Source of the DNA: a bacterium
Lineage (GTDB): Bacteria; Patescibacteriota; Patescibacteriia; 2-12-FULL-60-25
Direction of reading: 5' to 3'
DNA: 40,943 nucleotides
Assembly: GCA_024654265.1 (NCBI GenBank)
Contig: JANLIO010000055.1
Location: 1 to 40,943, forward strand
Each line of letters starts with the position of its first letter. The first letter of the stretch is position 1. A program made the position numbers and the translations under genes. The notes beneath the pieces are model-generated. The model searched no databases, was not told the DNA's origin, and was given only the letters and a program-made list of their open reading frames with translations. Positions 32,082-39,131 of the stretch are shown in pieces.

Positions 32082-33153
32082 TCTTCGCTGTCTCCCAGCG
32101 GATGGAACCGAAGGCGCAGGCGTGGCGCATGCCGTGCGTTTTTTAATTTCTGAGTTGGTCAAATGTGATGTTTCATGGATCTGGCAGGTTTTTCTTCCAA
32201 ATGGCGCAAAGATGCCTGTTGAGTTTTTTTCTGAAAATATCAAATTTGTGTATCTCCCAAATGCGACCGGTTCTTCACTTCGAAAAGCGCTTCATCAAAA
32301 TCCGTGTGACATTCTTTTTGTGCCAAGTGGTGCATGTGCGCCAGGCATTCCTATCCCACAAATTCCATGGGTTCATGACCTCGCGATTTTTGATCATCCT
32401 GAGTGGTTTTCTGAATCATTTTTTCATCGTCAAATTTCAACGCGCCTCTTTGCGTCTGGATTAAAAAAAGCGCCGATTATTTTTGCTGTAAGTCAATCAA
32501 CAAAAACAGATGTTGTTCGTCATCTTTCTATTCGTCCAGATCAGATTATCGTAACGAAAGAAGGGGGAGATCCGATCTTGGAAAAAATGGATCATCAGTC
32601 AGATGCAACAGACGTTCAATCCTCTCCGTACTGTCTTGCGATCGGGACAATCGAGCCAAGAAAGAATTTTCAAATGCTTGTCGAGATATGGAGTGATATC
32701 TTTACGAAGACGGGGCGACATCTTGTTATCGTTGGGAAAAAGGGATGGGGAGATATTGAAATAGCGAGCAAGGATTTTGTTCGTACGATTGAGAATGCAA
32801 GCGATGAAGAAAAGCGAACGGTTGTATCACACGCGGATATTGTACTTGTCCCTTCGTGGTTTGAGGGTTTTGGGCTGGTCGCTCTTGAGGGGATGCAAGC
32901 AGGATCAGCTGTTATTACTTCGGATCGGGGAGCACTTCCTGAAGTCATTGGATTACACGGACTAGCGATTCCTCCGGATCGATCAGACCTTTGGAAAGAG
33001 AAGATTATCCGCCTATTAATGGATGATGATATTCGACAAAATCTCGCAAAGCAGGGGAAGGAGAGATCAAAAGAATTTTCTTGGAAAAAGACTGCGGAAG
33101 TTATCTGCGGGGCTATTGGTTCAGTTGTTTCTGATATTCTTGTGCGTGAATGA
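32059..33153 (+). CDS. Glycosyltransferase family 4-like protein
   Basis: The 364-residue protein begins MMKTVGIDLRCLPADGTEGA and has a Rossmann-type N-terminal half with PWVHDLAIFDHPEWF. The GT4 C-terminal signatures follow: CLAIGTIEPRKNFQMLVEIW, HADIVLVPSWFEGFGLVALE and GSAVITSDRGALPEVIG. The EGFGLVALE stretch is the ExFGxxxxE donor-binding motif. The sugar and acceptor are unknown; cell-wall or exopolysaccharide synthesis is likely from its place beside a carboxypeptidase. It overlaps that gene by 23 bases and ends 41 bases inside the convergent recQ. Confidence 0.92.
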   Translation: MMKTVGIDLRCLPADGTEGAGVAHAVRFLISELVKCDVSWIWQVFLPNGAKMPVEFFSENIKFVYLPNATGSSLRKALHQNPCDILFVPSGACAPGIPIPQIPWVHDLAIFDHPEWFSESFFHRQISTRLFASGLKKAPIIFAVSQSTKTDVVRHLSIRPDQIIVTKEGGDPILEKMDHQSDATDVQSSPYCLAIGTIEPRKNFQMLVEIWSDIFTKTGRHLVIVGKKGWGDIEIASKDFVRTIENASDEEKRTVVSHADIVLVPSWFEGFGLVALEGMQAGSAVITSDRGALPEVIGLHGLAIPPDRSDLWKEKIIRLLMDDDIRQNLAKQGKERSKEFSWKKTAEVICGAIGSVVSDILVRE

Positions 33154-34957
33154 TAAATCTCACAAGCCGGATTTCATCATAGCTATAGTCTTCGCCAAGT
33201 TTGGCGCGAACGGGGGTGAGCATTGTTGTGCCTGCTTTTTCAAAAGCATTTTTGATACATTCAAATCTTTCTTCCGGAGAAAAAAGAACATGACTCGCAT
33301 CCGGAAGTTTCTTGAGGGTCATTGCCTGTTCAAGATGTTGAAGAATAGTTCCTTCGCTTAAACCGCGAACAGAGGCGATTTGTTTTGGCGTTCTTTTTTC
33401 TGCGAACAATTGGATTGATACATGCATTGTTTTTGACAGAGCGCGCGCTGTTTTCTGTTTTGCTTCGCGACGTATTGGTGAAGGGATTTCACGTTCAGCA
33501 ATGCCTTTCTCCCGTGTGTATTTTTTTATTTCTGAAAGAAATACTTCTGAATAGAGCGCGAGTTTTTCTGCTCCAACGCCTGAAAGATTGGAAAAGGATT
33601 CTCGTTTTTGTGGGAAATAACGTGCCATGTCTTGGAGCGTTTTATCCCCAAATACAATGTATGGAGGAACACCGCGCTCATCGGCGAGTTGACGTCGGAT
33701 ACTGCGGAGACGTTCAAAGAGTTCATCATCAAAATCCTGAATCGCGATTTTTGCCTTTGCAAGTTGTTTTTGTTCTGGAAGACAGAAATCACATCCACCG
33801 CACGGTGTTGCCTCTCGAGATTCTCCAAAATAGTTGAGGAGATATGTCCGACGGCAGGATGTGAGCGTGCAATATTGAGTGATGTCATTCAATTGTTTTC
33901 GAGCTCTTTGGCGTTCATTTGGATCTTCCATCTCACGGATGAAAAATTCATGTTTAAATCGGTCGCCTTGCGAAAAAAAGAGGAGGCATTCACTTGGCAG
34001 TCCATCGCGCCCGGCACGACCGGTTTCTTGGTAGTAGCCTTCAACGGATTTTGGCATATCACGATGAACGACGAGGCGTACGTCGGGTTTATCAATTCCC
34101 ATGCCAAACGCGATTGTAGCGGTAATAACAGGCGTTACATCGCGTATAAACTGTTCCTGGACGCGTGATCGTTGTATGGAAGAAAGGCCCGCGTGGTAGG
34201 CCGCGGCTTTAATCCCATTCGCGTGAAGATCAGCGGCGGTTTTTTCTGTCCCTTTTCGAGAAAAACAATAGATGATTGCGGATTCGTTTGGTCGTGCTTT
34301 TAGCTCTTGCACAAGTCGTTCCAGCGCCTTTTTTTTGGGAATGACGCGATAGGTGAGGTTACTTCGATTAAAGCTTGATCGAAATATCTTGCCATTACGT
34401 AGGCTGAGCTGGGAAACAATGTCGTTTCGAACACGCTCGTTCGCTGTTGCGGTTAATGCGAGCATTGGAACACCTGGAAAAAGAGTACGAAGATCGCGCA
34501 GTGTTCGATAGTCCGGACGAAAATCATGACCCCATTCTGAAATACAGTGAGCTTCATCAATCGCAAAAAGGCTTACAGTAATCTCTTTTAAAAATTGGCG
34601 AACTCCTGGCATCGCGAGTCGTTCTGGTGCGAGATAGAGAAGTTTTATTTTTCCATCACGTACATCTCGTTCCACAGAAACCATCTCTTGGGCTGTGAGA
34701 CTGCTGTTTAAAAATGCGGCAGAAATTCCGTTTGCTGTCAGTGCATCCACCTGATCTTTCATAAGTGCGATAAGGGGAGACACGACAACTGTGGTGCCTG
34801 GAAGTTTTAATGCCGGTAATTGATAACAGAGCGATTTACCTCCTCCTGTTGGCATAAGGACAAGCGCGTCTGATCCTGACATAACGTGTTGAATAATTTC
34901 CGCTTGCTTTGGGCGGAACGTGTCATAGCCAAAATGTTTTTTGAGAAGATGGATCAT
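33113..34957 (-). CDS. recQ: ATP-dependent DNA helicase RecQ
   Basis: The protein has 614 residues from the ATG at 34957; a GTG at 34987 would add ten. It has the Q-motif region YDTFRPKQ, Walker A PTGGGKS (36-42), DEAHCISEWGHDFRPDY, the motif V/VI stretch FGMGIDKPDVR and QETGRAGRDG, then the zinc module (CTLTSC and CGGCDFC). An HRDC domain (FERLRSIRRQLADERGVPPY) and a C-terminal helix-turn-helix (KQIASVRGLSEGTILQHLE) follow. RecQ unwinds DNA 3'-5' in recombinational repair. It lies downstream of tRNA-fMet, separated by a terminator, and converges on the glycosyltransferase gene. Confidence 0.96.
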   Translation of the reverse strand: MIHLLKKHFGYDTFRPKQAEIIQHVMSGSDALVLMPTGGGKSLCYQLPALKLPGTTVVVSPLIALMKDQVDALTANGISAAFLNSSLTAQEMVSVERDVRDGKIKLLYLAPERLAMPGVRQFLKEITVSLFAIDEAHCISEWGHDFRPDYRTLRDLRTLFPGVPMLALTATANERVRNDIVSQLSLRNGKIFRSSFNRSNLTYRVIPKKKALERLVQELKARPNESAIIYCFSRKGTEKTAADLHANGIKAAAYHAGLSSIQRSRVQEQFIRDVTPVITATIAFGMGIDKPDVRLVVHRDMPKSVEGYYQETGRAGRDGLPSECLLFFSQGDRFKHEFFIREMEDPNERQRARKQLNDITQYCTLTSCRRTYLLNYFGESREATPCGGCDFCLPEQKQLAKAKIAIQDFDDELFERLRSIRRQLADERGVPPYIVFGDKTLQDMARYFPQKRESFSNLSGVGAEKLALYSEVFLSEIKKYTREKGIAEREIPSPIRREAKQKTARALSKTMHVSIQLFAEKRTPKQIASVRGLSEGTILQHLEQAMTLKKLPDASHVLFSPEERFECIKNAFEKAGTTMLTPVRAKLGEDYSYDEIRLVRFIIHAQEYQKQLNQ

Positions 34958-35033
34958 ATCAGGTGTCTTACTATACACCGCTGCCACAGATCAGTGAGAT
35001 ACGTCAAATCGTAGCTGTGGATAGATAAAAGAA

Positions 35034-35053
35034 AACACCCCTTTCGGGGCGTT
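35034..35053 (-). terminator. Terminator of tRNA-fMet
   Basis: On the minus strand AACGCCCC-GAAA-GGGGTGTT (35053-35034; one G-T pair, GNRA-type loop) is followed by TTCTTTT, directly downstream of the tRNA's CCA end. Confidence 0.8.
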
Positions 35054-35059
35054 TAAATT

Positions 35060-35135
35060 TGGTTGCGGGAGCGGGACTCGAACCCGCGACCTCCAGGTTA
35101 TGGGCCTGGCGAGCTGCCAACTGCTCCATCCCGCG
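35060..35135 (-). tRNA. Initiator tRNA-fMet (CAT), CCA encoded
   Basis: The 76-nt cloverleaf on the minus strand shows initiator hallmarks. C1 faces A72 unpaired, while positions 2-7 pair with 66-71. The D-stem has A11-U24. The anticodon loop is CCCATAA, and CCA is encoded. The T-stem/loop GCGGG-TTCGAGT-CCCGC is regular. The anticodon stem reads CCAGG/CCTGG, so the usual run of three G-C pairs before the loop has A29-U41 in place of the first. It is the intact copy; a partial copy lies at 35406-35439. Confidence 0.93.
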
Positions 35136-35138
35136 TTG
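35124..35138. repeat. 15-bp direct repeat, copy 1 (5' end of intact tRNA-fMet)
   Basis: CTCCATCCCGCGTTG occurs here and again at 35428-35442. The two copies flank the GIY-YIG gene and cover the first 12 bases of tRNA-fMet plus 3 bases upstream of it. Confidence 0.85.
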
Positions 35139-35373
35139 GTTTGATGATGCTTTTTAGAAAAGCTCTTCCTTGACCTGACTTCAGGAATTTTTCTCACTTT
35201 AATGCTTCTGTTTTTGTAGCAAACTCTTCACGATGGACAAGATACCAAGGTCCTTTGTTTTTTGTCCAGCGACTCAATCCTTCGTTGTGGCAATACAATC
35301 GTTTTTCAATATCTGATGTACTTCCCTTGTATAACTGACCCTTAGGATTTTGAATGACGTAAACGAAATACAT
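35139..35373 (-). pseudogene. GIY-YIG nuclease-domain gene interrupted by TGA
   Basis: From the ATG at 35373 the frame reads MYFVYVIQNPKGQLYKGSTS and continues as a small GIY-YIG protein (UPF0213/YhbQ type) with the conserved Tyr, Arg (EKRLYCHN) and Glu (HREEF). TGA at 35196-35194 cuts it after EALK. The same frame continues with EKFLKSGQGRAFLKSIIK, the usual C-terminus of these proteins, so a CGA (Arg) to TGA change explains it. The remaining product would have 60 residues. In-frame ATGs at 35397 and 35433 lie upstream; the latter is inside the tRNA fragment. Expression would come from the promoter at 35454-35482. Confidence 0.8.
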
Positions 35374-35405
35374 ACCCGGTTTTCGACATTTCACCATGTA
35401 GAGGT

Positions 35406-35439
35406 GAGCTGCTCCGCCTGAGGCGGACTCCATCCCGCG
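35406..35439 (-). other. Partial tRNA-fMet copy with a 15-nt palindrome inserted in its D-loop
   Basis: On the minus strand CGCGGGATGGAG (35439-35428) is identical to the first 12 bases of the intact tRNA, and GCAGCTC (35412-35406) matches its positions after the D-loop. The six bases between these in the intact gene (CAGTTG) are replaced by TCCGCCTCAGGCGGA (35427-35413), a perfect palindrome around one base. The anticodon and T arms are missing; the GIY-YIG gene follows. Confidence 0.8.
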
Positions 35440-35442
35440 TTG
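35428..35442. repeat. 15-bp direct repeat, copy 2
   Basis: Identical to 35124-35138; the copies start 304 bases apart and bound the GIY-YIG segment like duplicated target or attachment sites. Confidence 0.85.
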
Positions 35443-35453
35443 TTTGTTTTGGC

Positions 35454-35482
35454 ACTATAGTCAACATCATGTATCTTGTCAA
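35454..35482 (-). promoter_or_regulatory. Strong promoter, probably the original tRNA-fMet promoter
   Basis: A perfect TTGACA (35482-35477) and TATAGT (35459-35454) are 17 bases apart. Transcription would begin near 35447, about eight bases before the partial tRNA-fMet copy and about 310 bases before the intact tRNA. Confidence 0.85.
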
Positions 35483-35504
35483 GAATACTATTCTTTGTTA
35501 TCCT
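35476..35504 (+). promoter_or_regulatory. Promoter of the tRNA-Leu / CAT-tRNA unit
   Basis: TTGTCA (35476-35481) and TATCCT (35499-35504) are 17 bases apart, with TGT as an extended -10. The -35 shares five bases with the -35 of the divergent promoter on the other strand, so the two polymerases cannot bind at the same time. Confidence 0.7.
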
Positions 35505-35529
35505 TTCGCTGGTTTTCGAATCAGTATAT

Positions 35530-35616
35530 GGGCGAGTGGCGGAACTGGTAGACGCACAGGACTCAAAATCCTGCAGTCGCAAGACTATGAGAGTTCGATT
35601 CTCTCCTCGCCCACCA
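35530..35616 (+). tRNA. tRNA-Leu (CAA), CCA encoded
   Basis: The 87-nt cloverleaf has acceptor stem GGGCGAG/CTCGCCC, anticodon stem-loop CAGGA-CTCAAAA-TCCTG with anticodon CAA (reads TTG), a long variable arm and encoded CCA. The large variable arm is typical of class II tRNA-Leu. Confidence 0.93.
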
Positions 35617-35662
35617 ACGTGTTACTGTTGATTGATATCTGCGGATTCACATGAACAAATAC

Positions 35663-35739
35663 GCCGGGGTAGCTCAGTTGGTTAGAGCGTGGGACTCATA
35701 AGCCCGAGGTCGCCGGTTCAATTCCGGCCCCCGGTACCA
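35663..35739 (+). tRNA. tRNA with CAT anticodon (elongator Met, or Ile2 read after lysidine modification)
   Basis: The 77-nt cloverleaf has D-stem GCTC/GAGC, loop CTCATAA, T-stem GCCGG/CCGGC and encoded CCA. It lacks the initiator features: position 1 forms a G1-U72 wobble pair. The base pair closing the anticodon stem is an A31-G39 mismatch. CAT-anticodon elongator Met and Ile2 genes cannot be separated safely by eye; elongator Met is the default. Confidence 0.85.
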
Positions 35740-35778
35740 TCGCGTTGAACGCGACACTGGTATCAAAAACTGCGATTC

Positions 35779-35814
35779 AAAAAAAGGCGCGAAGCTCAAT
35801 TTCGCGTCTTTTTT
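35779..35814 (+). terminator. Terminator of the tRNA-Leu / CAT-tRNA unit
   Basis: The stem GGCGCGAA/TTCGCGTC (35786-35793 with 35801-35808, one G-T pair) has a seven-base loop and is flanked by A residues on the left and T residues to 35814 on the right. Confidence 0.88.
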
Positions 35815-35820
35815 GTACCC

Positions 35821-35850
35821 TTGCCACGAGATGTACACATCGCGTAAGAT
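35821..35850 (+). promoter_or_regulatory. Promoter of parA-parB
   Basis: TTGCCA (35821-35826) and TAAGAT (35845-35850) are 18 bases apart. The -10 ends nine bases before the parA ATG, so the message has almost no leader; AGGTGAG just before the ATG overlaps the expected transcription start. Confidence 0.65.
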
Positions 35851-35859
35851 AGGTGAGTT

Positions 35860-36639
35860 ATGGGGCGCATTATCTCAGTCGTAAATCAAAAAGGAGGCGT
35901 GGGGAAAACAACCACGGCGATTAATCTTGGCGCATCCTTGGCTGAGCAAGGAAAATTTGTCCTTATTGTTGATTTAGATCCGCAAGCAAATGCAACCTCA
36001 GGTATTGGTATCGATCACGCGGGCTTGGAATGTGGATTGTATGAAGCTGTGTTGGGGAAGGTCGGTATTCGCGACATTATCCAACCGACGGCGCATGAAA
36101 CATTACGCGTAGCGCCTGCGACAAAACATCTCGCTGGTTTAAATGTTGAGCTTGTTGGAATGGAACGACGAGAGTTTAAATTATATGATGCTTTGCTCGA
36201 AGTGCGGAACGATTACGATTATATTTTGATTGATTGTCCGCCAACACTGGGCATGATTACGTTGAATGGGATCGTTGCGGCAGACGAGGTTTTGATCCCC
36301 GTGCAAACGGAATACTATGCTCTCGAGGGATTGGGCCAGCTTCTAGAAACCGTGAGTCTTGTCAAAAAACACATCCGTCCGGAAATCGAGATACTTGGCG
36401 CTGTGTTAACCATGTATGACAGTCGGAATAAATTGTCGGACGATGTCATGCAGGAACTGTATAAATTTTTTCCAAAAAATATTTTCCGAGCTGTTATCCC
36501 TCGAAATGTACGTCTTGCAGAAGCGCCATCGTTTGGTCGTTCTATTGTGAGTTTTGATGCTTCATCCAAAGGGGCGCGTGCATACGAGCGGTTGGCGCGT
36601 GAGATTGTTGATACGGAAATTCGACACATGGCTTTATGA
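35860..36639 (+). CDS. parA: Chromosome partitioning ATPase ParA/Soj
   Basis: The 259-residue protein has the deviant Walker A motif KGGVGKTTT (11-19), the IVDLDPQANATSG stretch, LIDCPPTLG, and the C-terminal FDASSKGARAYERLAREI typical of chromosomal Soj. It binds DNA non-specifically as an ATP dimer and is driven by ParB to move origins. parB follows with an ATGA overlap. Confidence 0.96.
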   Translation: MGRIISVVNQKGGVGKTTTAINLGASLAEQGKFVLIVDLDPQANATSGIGIDHAGLECGLYEAVLGKVGIRDIIQPTAHETLRVAPATKHLAGLNVELVGMERREFKLYDALLEVRNDYDYILIDCPPTLGMITLNGIVAADEVLIPVQTEYYALEGLGQLLETVSLVKKHIRPEIEILGAVLTMYDSRNKLSDDVMQELYKFFPKNIFRAVIPRNVRLAEAPSFGRSIVSFDASSKGARAYERLAREIVDTEIRHMAL

Positions 36640-37544
36640 TACGACGACAATCAGGCTTGGGACGCGGACTTGGGGCACTCATTCCAACGAATGACGTGGA
36701 GGATGCGTATGATGCAATAGAAACAACAAGCGGAACGGTTGCAAAGGAGAATCGACAAGAAGATCCATCAAATACTGGTGGAATTCACGAACTCTCTGTA
36801 AGTCTTGTTGATCCAAATCCGCACCAGCCACGAGCGCGTTTTGATCATGGTGAATTGGAAGATCTTGTTTCATCGATTAAGGAACATGGCGTGCTTCAGC
36901 CGATTGTTGTGACTTCAAAACCGGATGGACGTTATGAACTTATTATGGGAGAGCGTCGTTTGCGCGCATCTAAAATTGCCGGAAAGGAAAAGATTCCAGC
37001 TGTTGTGCGCGTGGCAGACGAACGTCAAAAGATGGAACTTGCCATTATTGAAAACGTTCAACGATCAGATTTAAACCCTATTGAAGAAGCGCGCGCGTAT
37101 CTTCGTCTTCAAGAAGAATTTGGACTAACACAAGATGATTTGGGGAAGCGTGTGGGGAAAAGTCGTCCACAAGTTGCAAATACGATTCGACTTCTTCAGC
37201 TTCCAGATGCAATTCAGCAGGCGTTGATTGAGCGAAAAATTTCCGCATCCAATGCGCGAACACTTCTTTCATTACCATCGAACGAAGAGCGCATGAAGTT
37301 GTTTGAGCAAATGCTTGTTGGGAATTTTACGGTTCGACAAACAGAATCGCGTGTTCTTTCACCTCGTCGACGAAAGTCAGCGTTTCATGATCCAAATATC
37401 GAAGCATTGGAAGCAGATCTTCGAAATGCGCTCGGTGCAAAGGTGGTGGTAAAAAAAGACGCCCGCGGTGAGGGCGAAATTCGGATTCGATTTTTTAACG
37501 ACGAAGATCTCGCGGAGCTTCAGCGAAAATTGAAAAAAGAGTAG
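36636..37544 (+). CDS. parB: Chromosome partitioning protein ParB/Spo0J
   Basis: The 302-residue protein opens RRQSGLGRGLGALIP, the segment that stimulates ParA, then has HQPRARFDHGELEDLVSSIK, the CTP-binding box GERRLRA, ENVQRSDLNPIEEARAY and the helix-turn-helix GLTQDDLGKRVGKSRPQVAN that reads parS. A C-terminal dimerisation part is present. No perfect parS (TGTTTCACGTGAAACA) was seen in the window. It converges on the RelA/SpoT gene with 9 nt between stops. Confidence 0.95.
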   Translation: MIRRQSGLGRGLGALIPTNDVEDAYDAIETTSGTVAKENRQEDPSNTGGIHELSVSLVDPNPHQPRARFDHGELEDLVSSIKEHGVLQPIVVTSKPDGRYELIMGERRLRASKIAGKEKIPAVVRVADERQKMELAIIENVQRSDLNPIEEARAYLRLQEEFGLTQDDLGKRVGKSRPQVANTIRLLQLPDAIQQALIERKISASNARTLLSLPSNEERMKLFEQMLVGNFTVRQTESRVLSPRRRKSAFHDPNIEALEADLRNALGAKVVVKKDARGEGEIRIRFFNDEDLAELQRKLKKE

Positions 37545-37553
37545 GGTCGTGTG

Positions 37554-39056
37554 CTATTTTTTTATTCCGGGGAGAGCACCCTTGATCCACGAAGCAATTC
37601 CGGCACGAGCATACTGCCGGATTTTGCTTTTTGCATGACGTGTTTTTACAAACTTCAACCAATCTGGATTTGGGCCTTTTCGATTTTTGTCTGTCACGAT
37701 CTCCACCATGTCACCAGATTTGAGCGTACGATCCAATGACGCGATTTCATCATTTACTTTTGACGCTGTGCAACGGTTCCCAATATCCGTGTGAATGGCA
37801 TACGCAAAATCAACAGGCGTGGAATCCTCCGGAAGATCAAGAACGTCGCCTTGTGGTGTGAATACGAAAATACGGTCGCGAAAAATATCAATCTTCAGTT
37901 CTTCCAACGAGTGGAGATACGACTTTTTATCTTGAAACTCTTTTTGAATATCAGCGAGTTGGGACACCCAGTCGATTCGTTCCTCAATTTTTTCTTTTGA
38001 GATTTTTCCATTTTCTGCATACGCCCAGTGCGCGGCAATACCGTATTCCGCCTCTTCATGCATGTCGTAGGTGCGGATTTGGAGTTCAACGATTTCACCA
38101 TCATCGCAAAAAACTGTTGTGTGGAGCGAACGATATCCGTTCGGTTTTGGTTGGGCGATGTAATCCTTGATTCGTCCCTTGAGTGGTGTCCAGCGTCCGT
38201 GAATAACGCCGAGTGCGGCATAGCAATCTGCGAGCGTGGGAACAACAACCCGAACGGCCATCAGATCGTAGATGCGCGCAATATTCCGATCGTGACGAAG
38301 CAATTTACGATAGGTGGAGTACAGATGTTTTGCACGACCATGAACTTTAAAATTTGTGAGGCTTGCGTCTGTAAGATCGTTTCGAGTGATATCCATGATC
38401 TTTTCAAGGTATCCATGCTTCTGTCGTTCTGAACGTTCAACAAGGTTTTGCGTCCACTCAAATTCTTTTGGAAGAACGTATTTAAATGATGCATCTTCAA
38501 GTCGACCGCGCATTTCACCCATACCAAGCCGGTTTGCGATTGGCGCGAAGATTTCAAGACTCTCGAGCGCAACGCGATATTGTTTTTTTGGAGGAATGGC
38601 GTCGAGTGTTTCAAGGTTGTGAAGTCGGTCAGCAAATTTGATAACAACAACACGCACGTCTTCGGCCATAGCAAGAAACATCTTTCGAAGATTCTCGATG
38701 TACCGTTCCATCCCGCGGTATTTGATTTTTCCTAATTTCGTGATGCCTTCAACAAGATGTCCAATCTCAAAACCAAACTCTTTTTCAATGTCCTTAATTG
38801 TTCGTGTCGTATCTTCTGGTACATCATGAAGGATGCCGGCTGCGATAATAGGGACGGGGAGATGCATTTCCGCAAGCGTCATGGCGGTTGCGAGTGGGTG
38901 GATAATATACGGTTCGCCCGTTGCGCGTTTTTGCGCTTTGTGTGCTTCTTTCGCAAATTCGTAGGCTTTTTCAATGACGCTAAAATCAGCCTCTGGATCG
39001 TTTTCTTTGATGAGATTTATGAGTGCTTTGTAAGTTGTTTCCGGTTGTGCATTCAT
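37554..39056 (-). CDS. Bifunctional (p)ppGpp synthetase/hydrolase, RelA/SpoT family, short form
   Basis: The 500-residue protein has an HD hydrolase domain with His53, HD at 77-78, ED at 81-82 and FADRLHN at 141-147. A synthetase domain follows with RIYDLMAVRVV, GRIKDYIAQPKPNGYRSLHT and VELQIRTYDMHEEAEYGIAA, then a TGS domain (DRIFVFTPQGDVLDLPEDST). Both activities look intact. The usual C-terminal RIS and ACT domains are absent; typical long RSH proteins have over 700 residues. That suggests altered ribosome sensing. The ATG at 39056 lies seven bases behind a -10 box. Confidence 0.94.
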   Translation of the reverse strand: MNAQPETTYKALINLIKENDPEADFSVIEKAYEFAKEAHKAQKRATGEPYIIHPLATAMTLAEMHLPVPIIAAGILHDVPEDTTRTIKDIEKEFGFEIGHLVEGITKLGKIKYRGMERYIENLRKMFLAMAEDVRVVVIKFADRLHNLETLDAIPPKKQYRVALESLEIFAPIANRLGMGEMRGRLEDASFKYVLPKEFEWTQNLVERSERQKHGYLEKIMDITRNDLTDASLTNFKVHGRAKHLYSTYRKLLRHDRNIARIYDLMAVRVVVPTLADCYAALGVIHGRWTPLKGRIKDYIAQPKPNGYRSLHTTVFCDDGEIVELQIRTYDMHEEAEYGIAAHWAYAENGKISKEKIEERIDWVSQLADIQKEFQDKKSYLHSLEELKIDIFRDRIFVFTPQGDVLDLPEDSTPVDFAYAIHTDIGNRCTASKVNDEIASLDRTLKSGDMVEIVTDKNRKGPNPDWLKFVKTRHAKSKIRQYARAGIASWIKGALPGIKK

Positions 39057-39063
39057 ACCTAGT

Positions 39064-39092
39064 ATCCTACCCGTTCGCAGTGTTTGTGTGAA
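39064..39092 (-). promoter_or_regulatory. Promoter of the RelA/SpoT gene
   Basis: TTCACA (39092-39087) and TAGGAT (39069-39064) are 17 bases apart on the minus strand. The start codon follows the -10 by seven bases, so the mRNA should be leaderless or nearly so. Confidence 0.68.
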
Positions 39093-39101
39093 CAGTGTTC
39101 A
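39089..39101. promoter_or_regulatory. Operator-like palindrome over the RelA/SpoT -35
   Basis: TGAACA-G-TGTTCA is a 13-bp palindrome that overlaps the -35 box. It resembles LexA-type GAAC...GTTC half sites, but the spacing is one base short of the usual Gram-positive LexA box. Confidence 0.35.
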
Positions 39102-39131
39102 TGACGGCTTATTATTAAATAAATCCGTCAC

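Noticed and set aside
35194-35196. Recoded TGA (Gly code or selenocysteine) in the GIY-YIG gene.
   Set aside because: The expected residue is Arg, many other genes end in TGA, and no selenocysteine hairpin is visible; a nonsense change is simpler.
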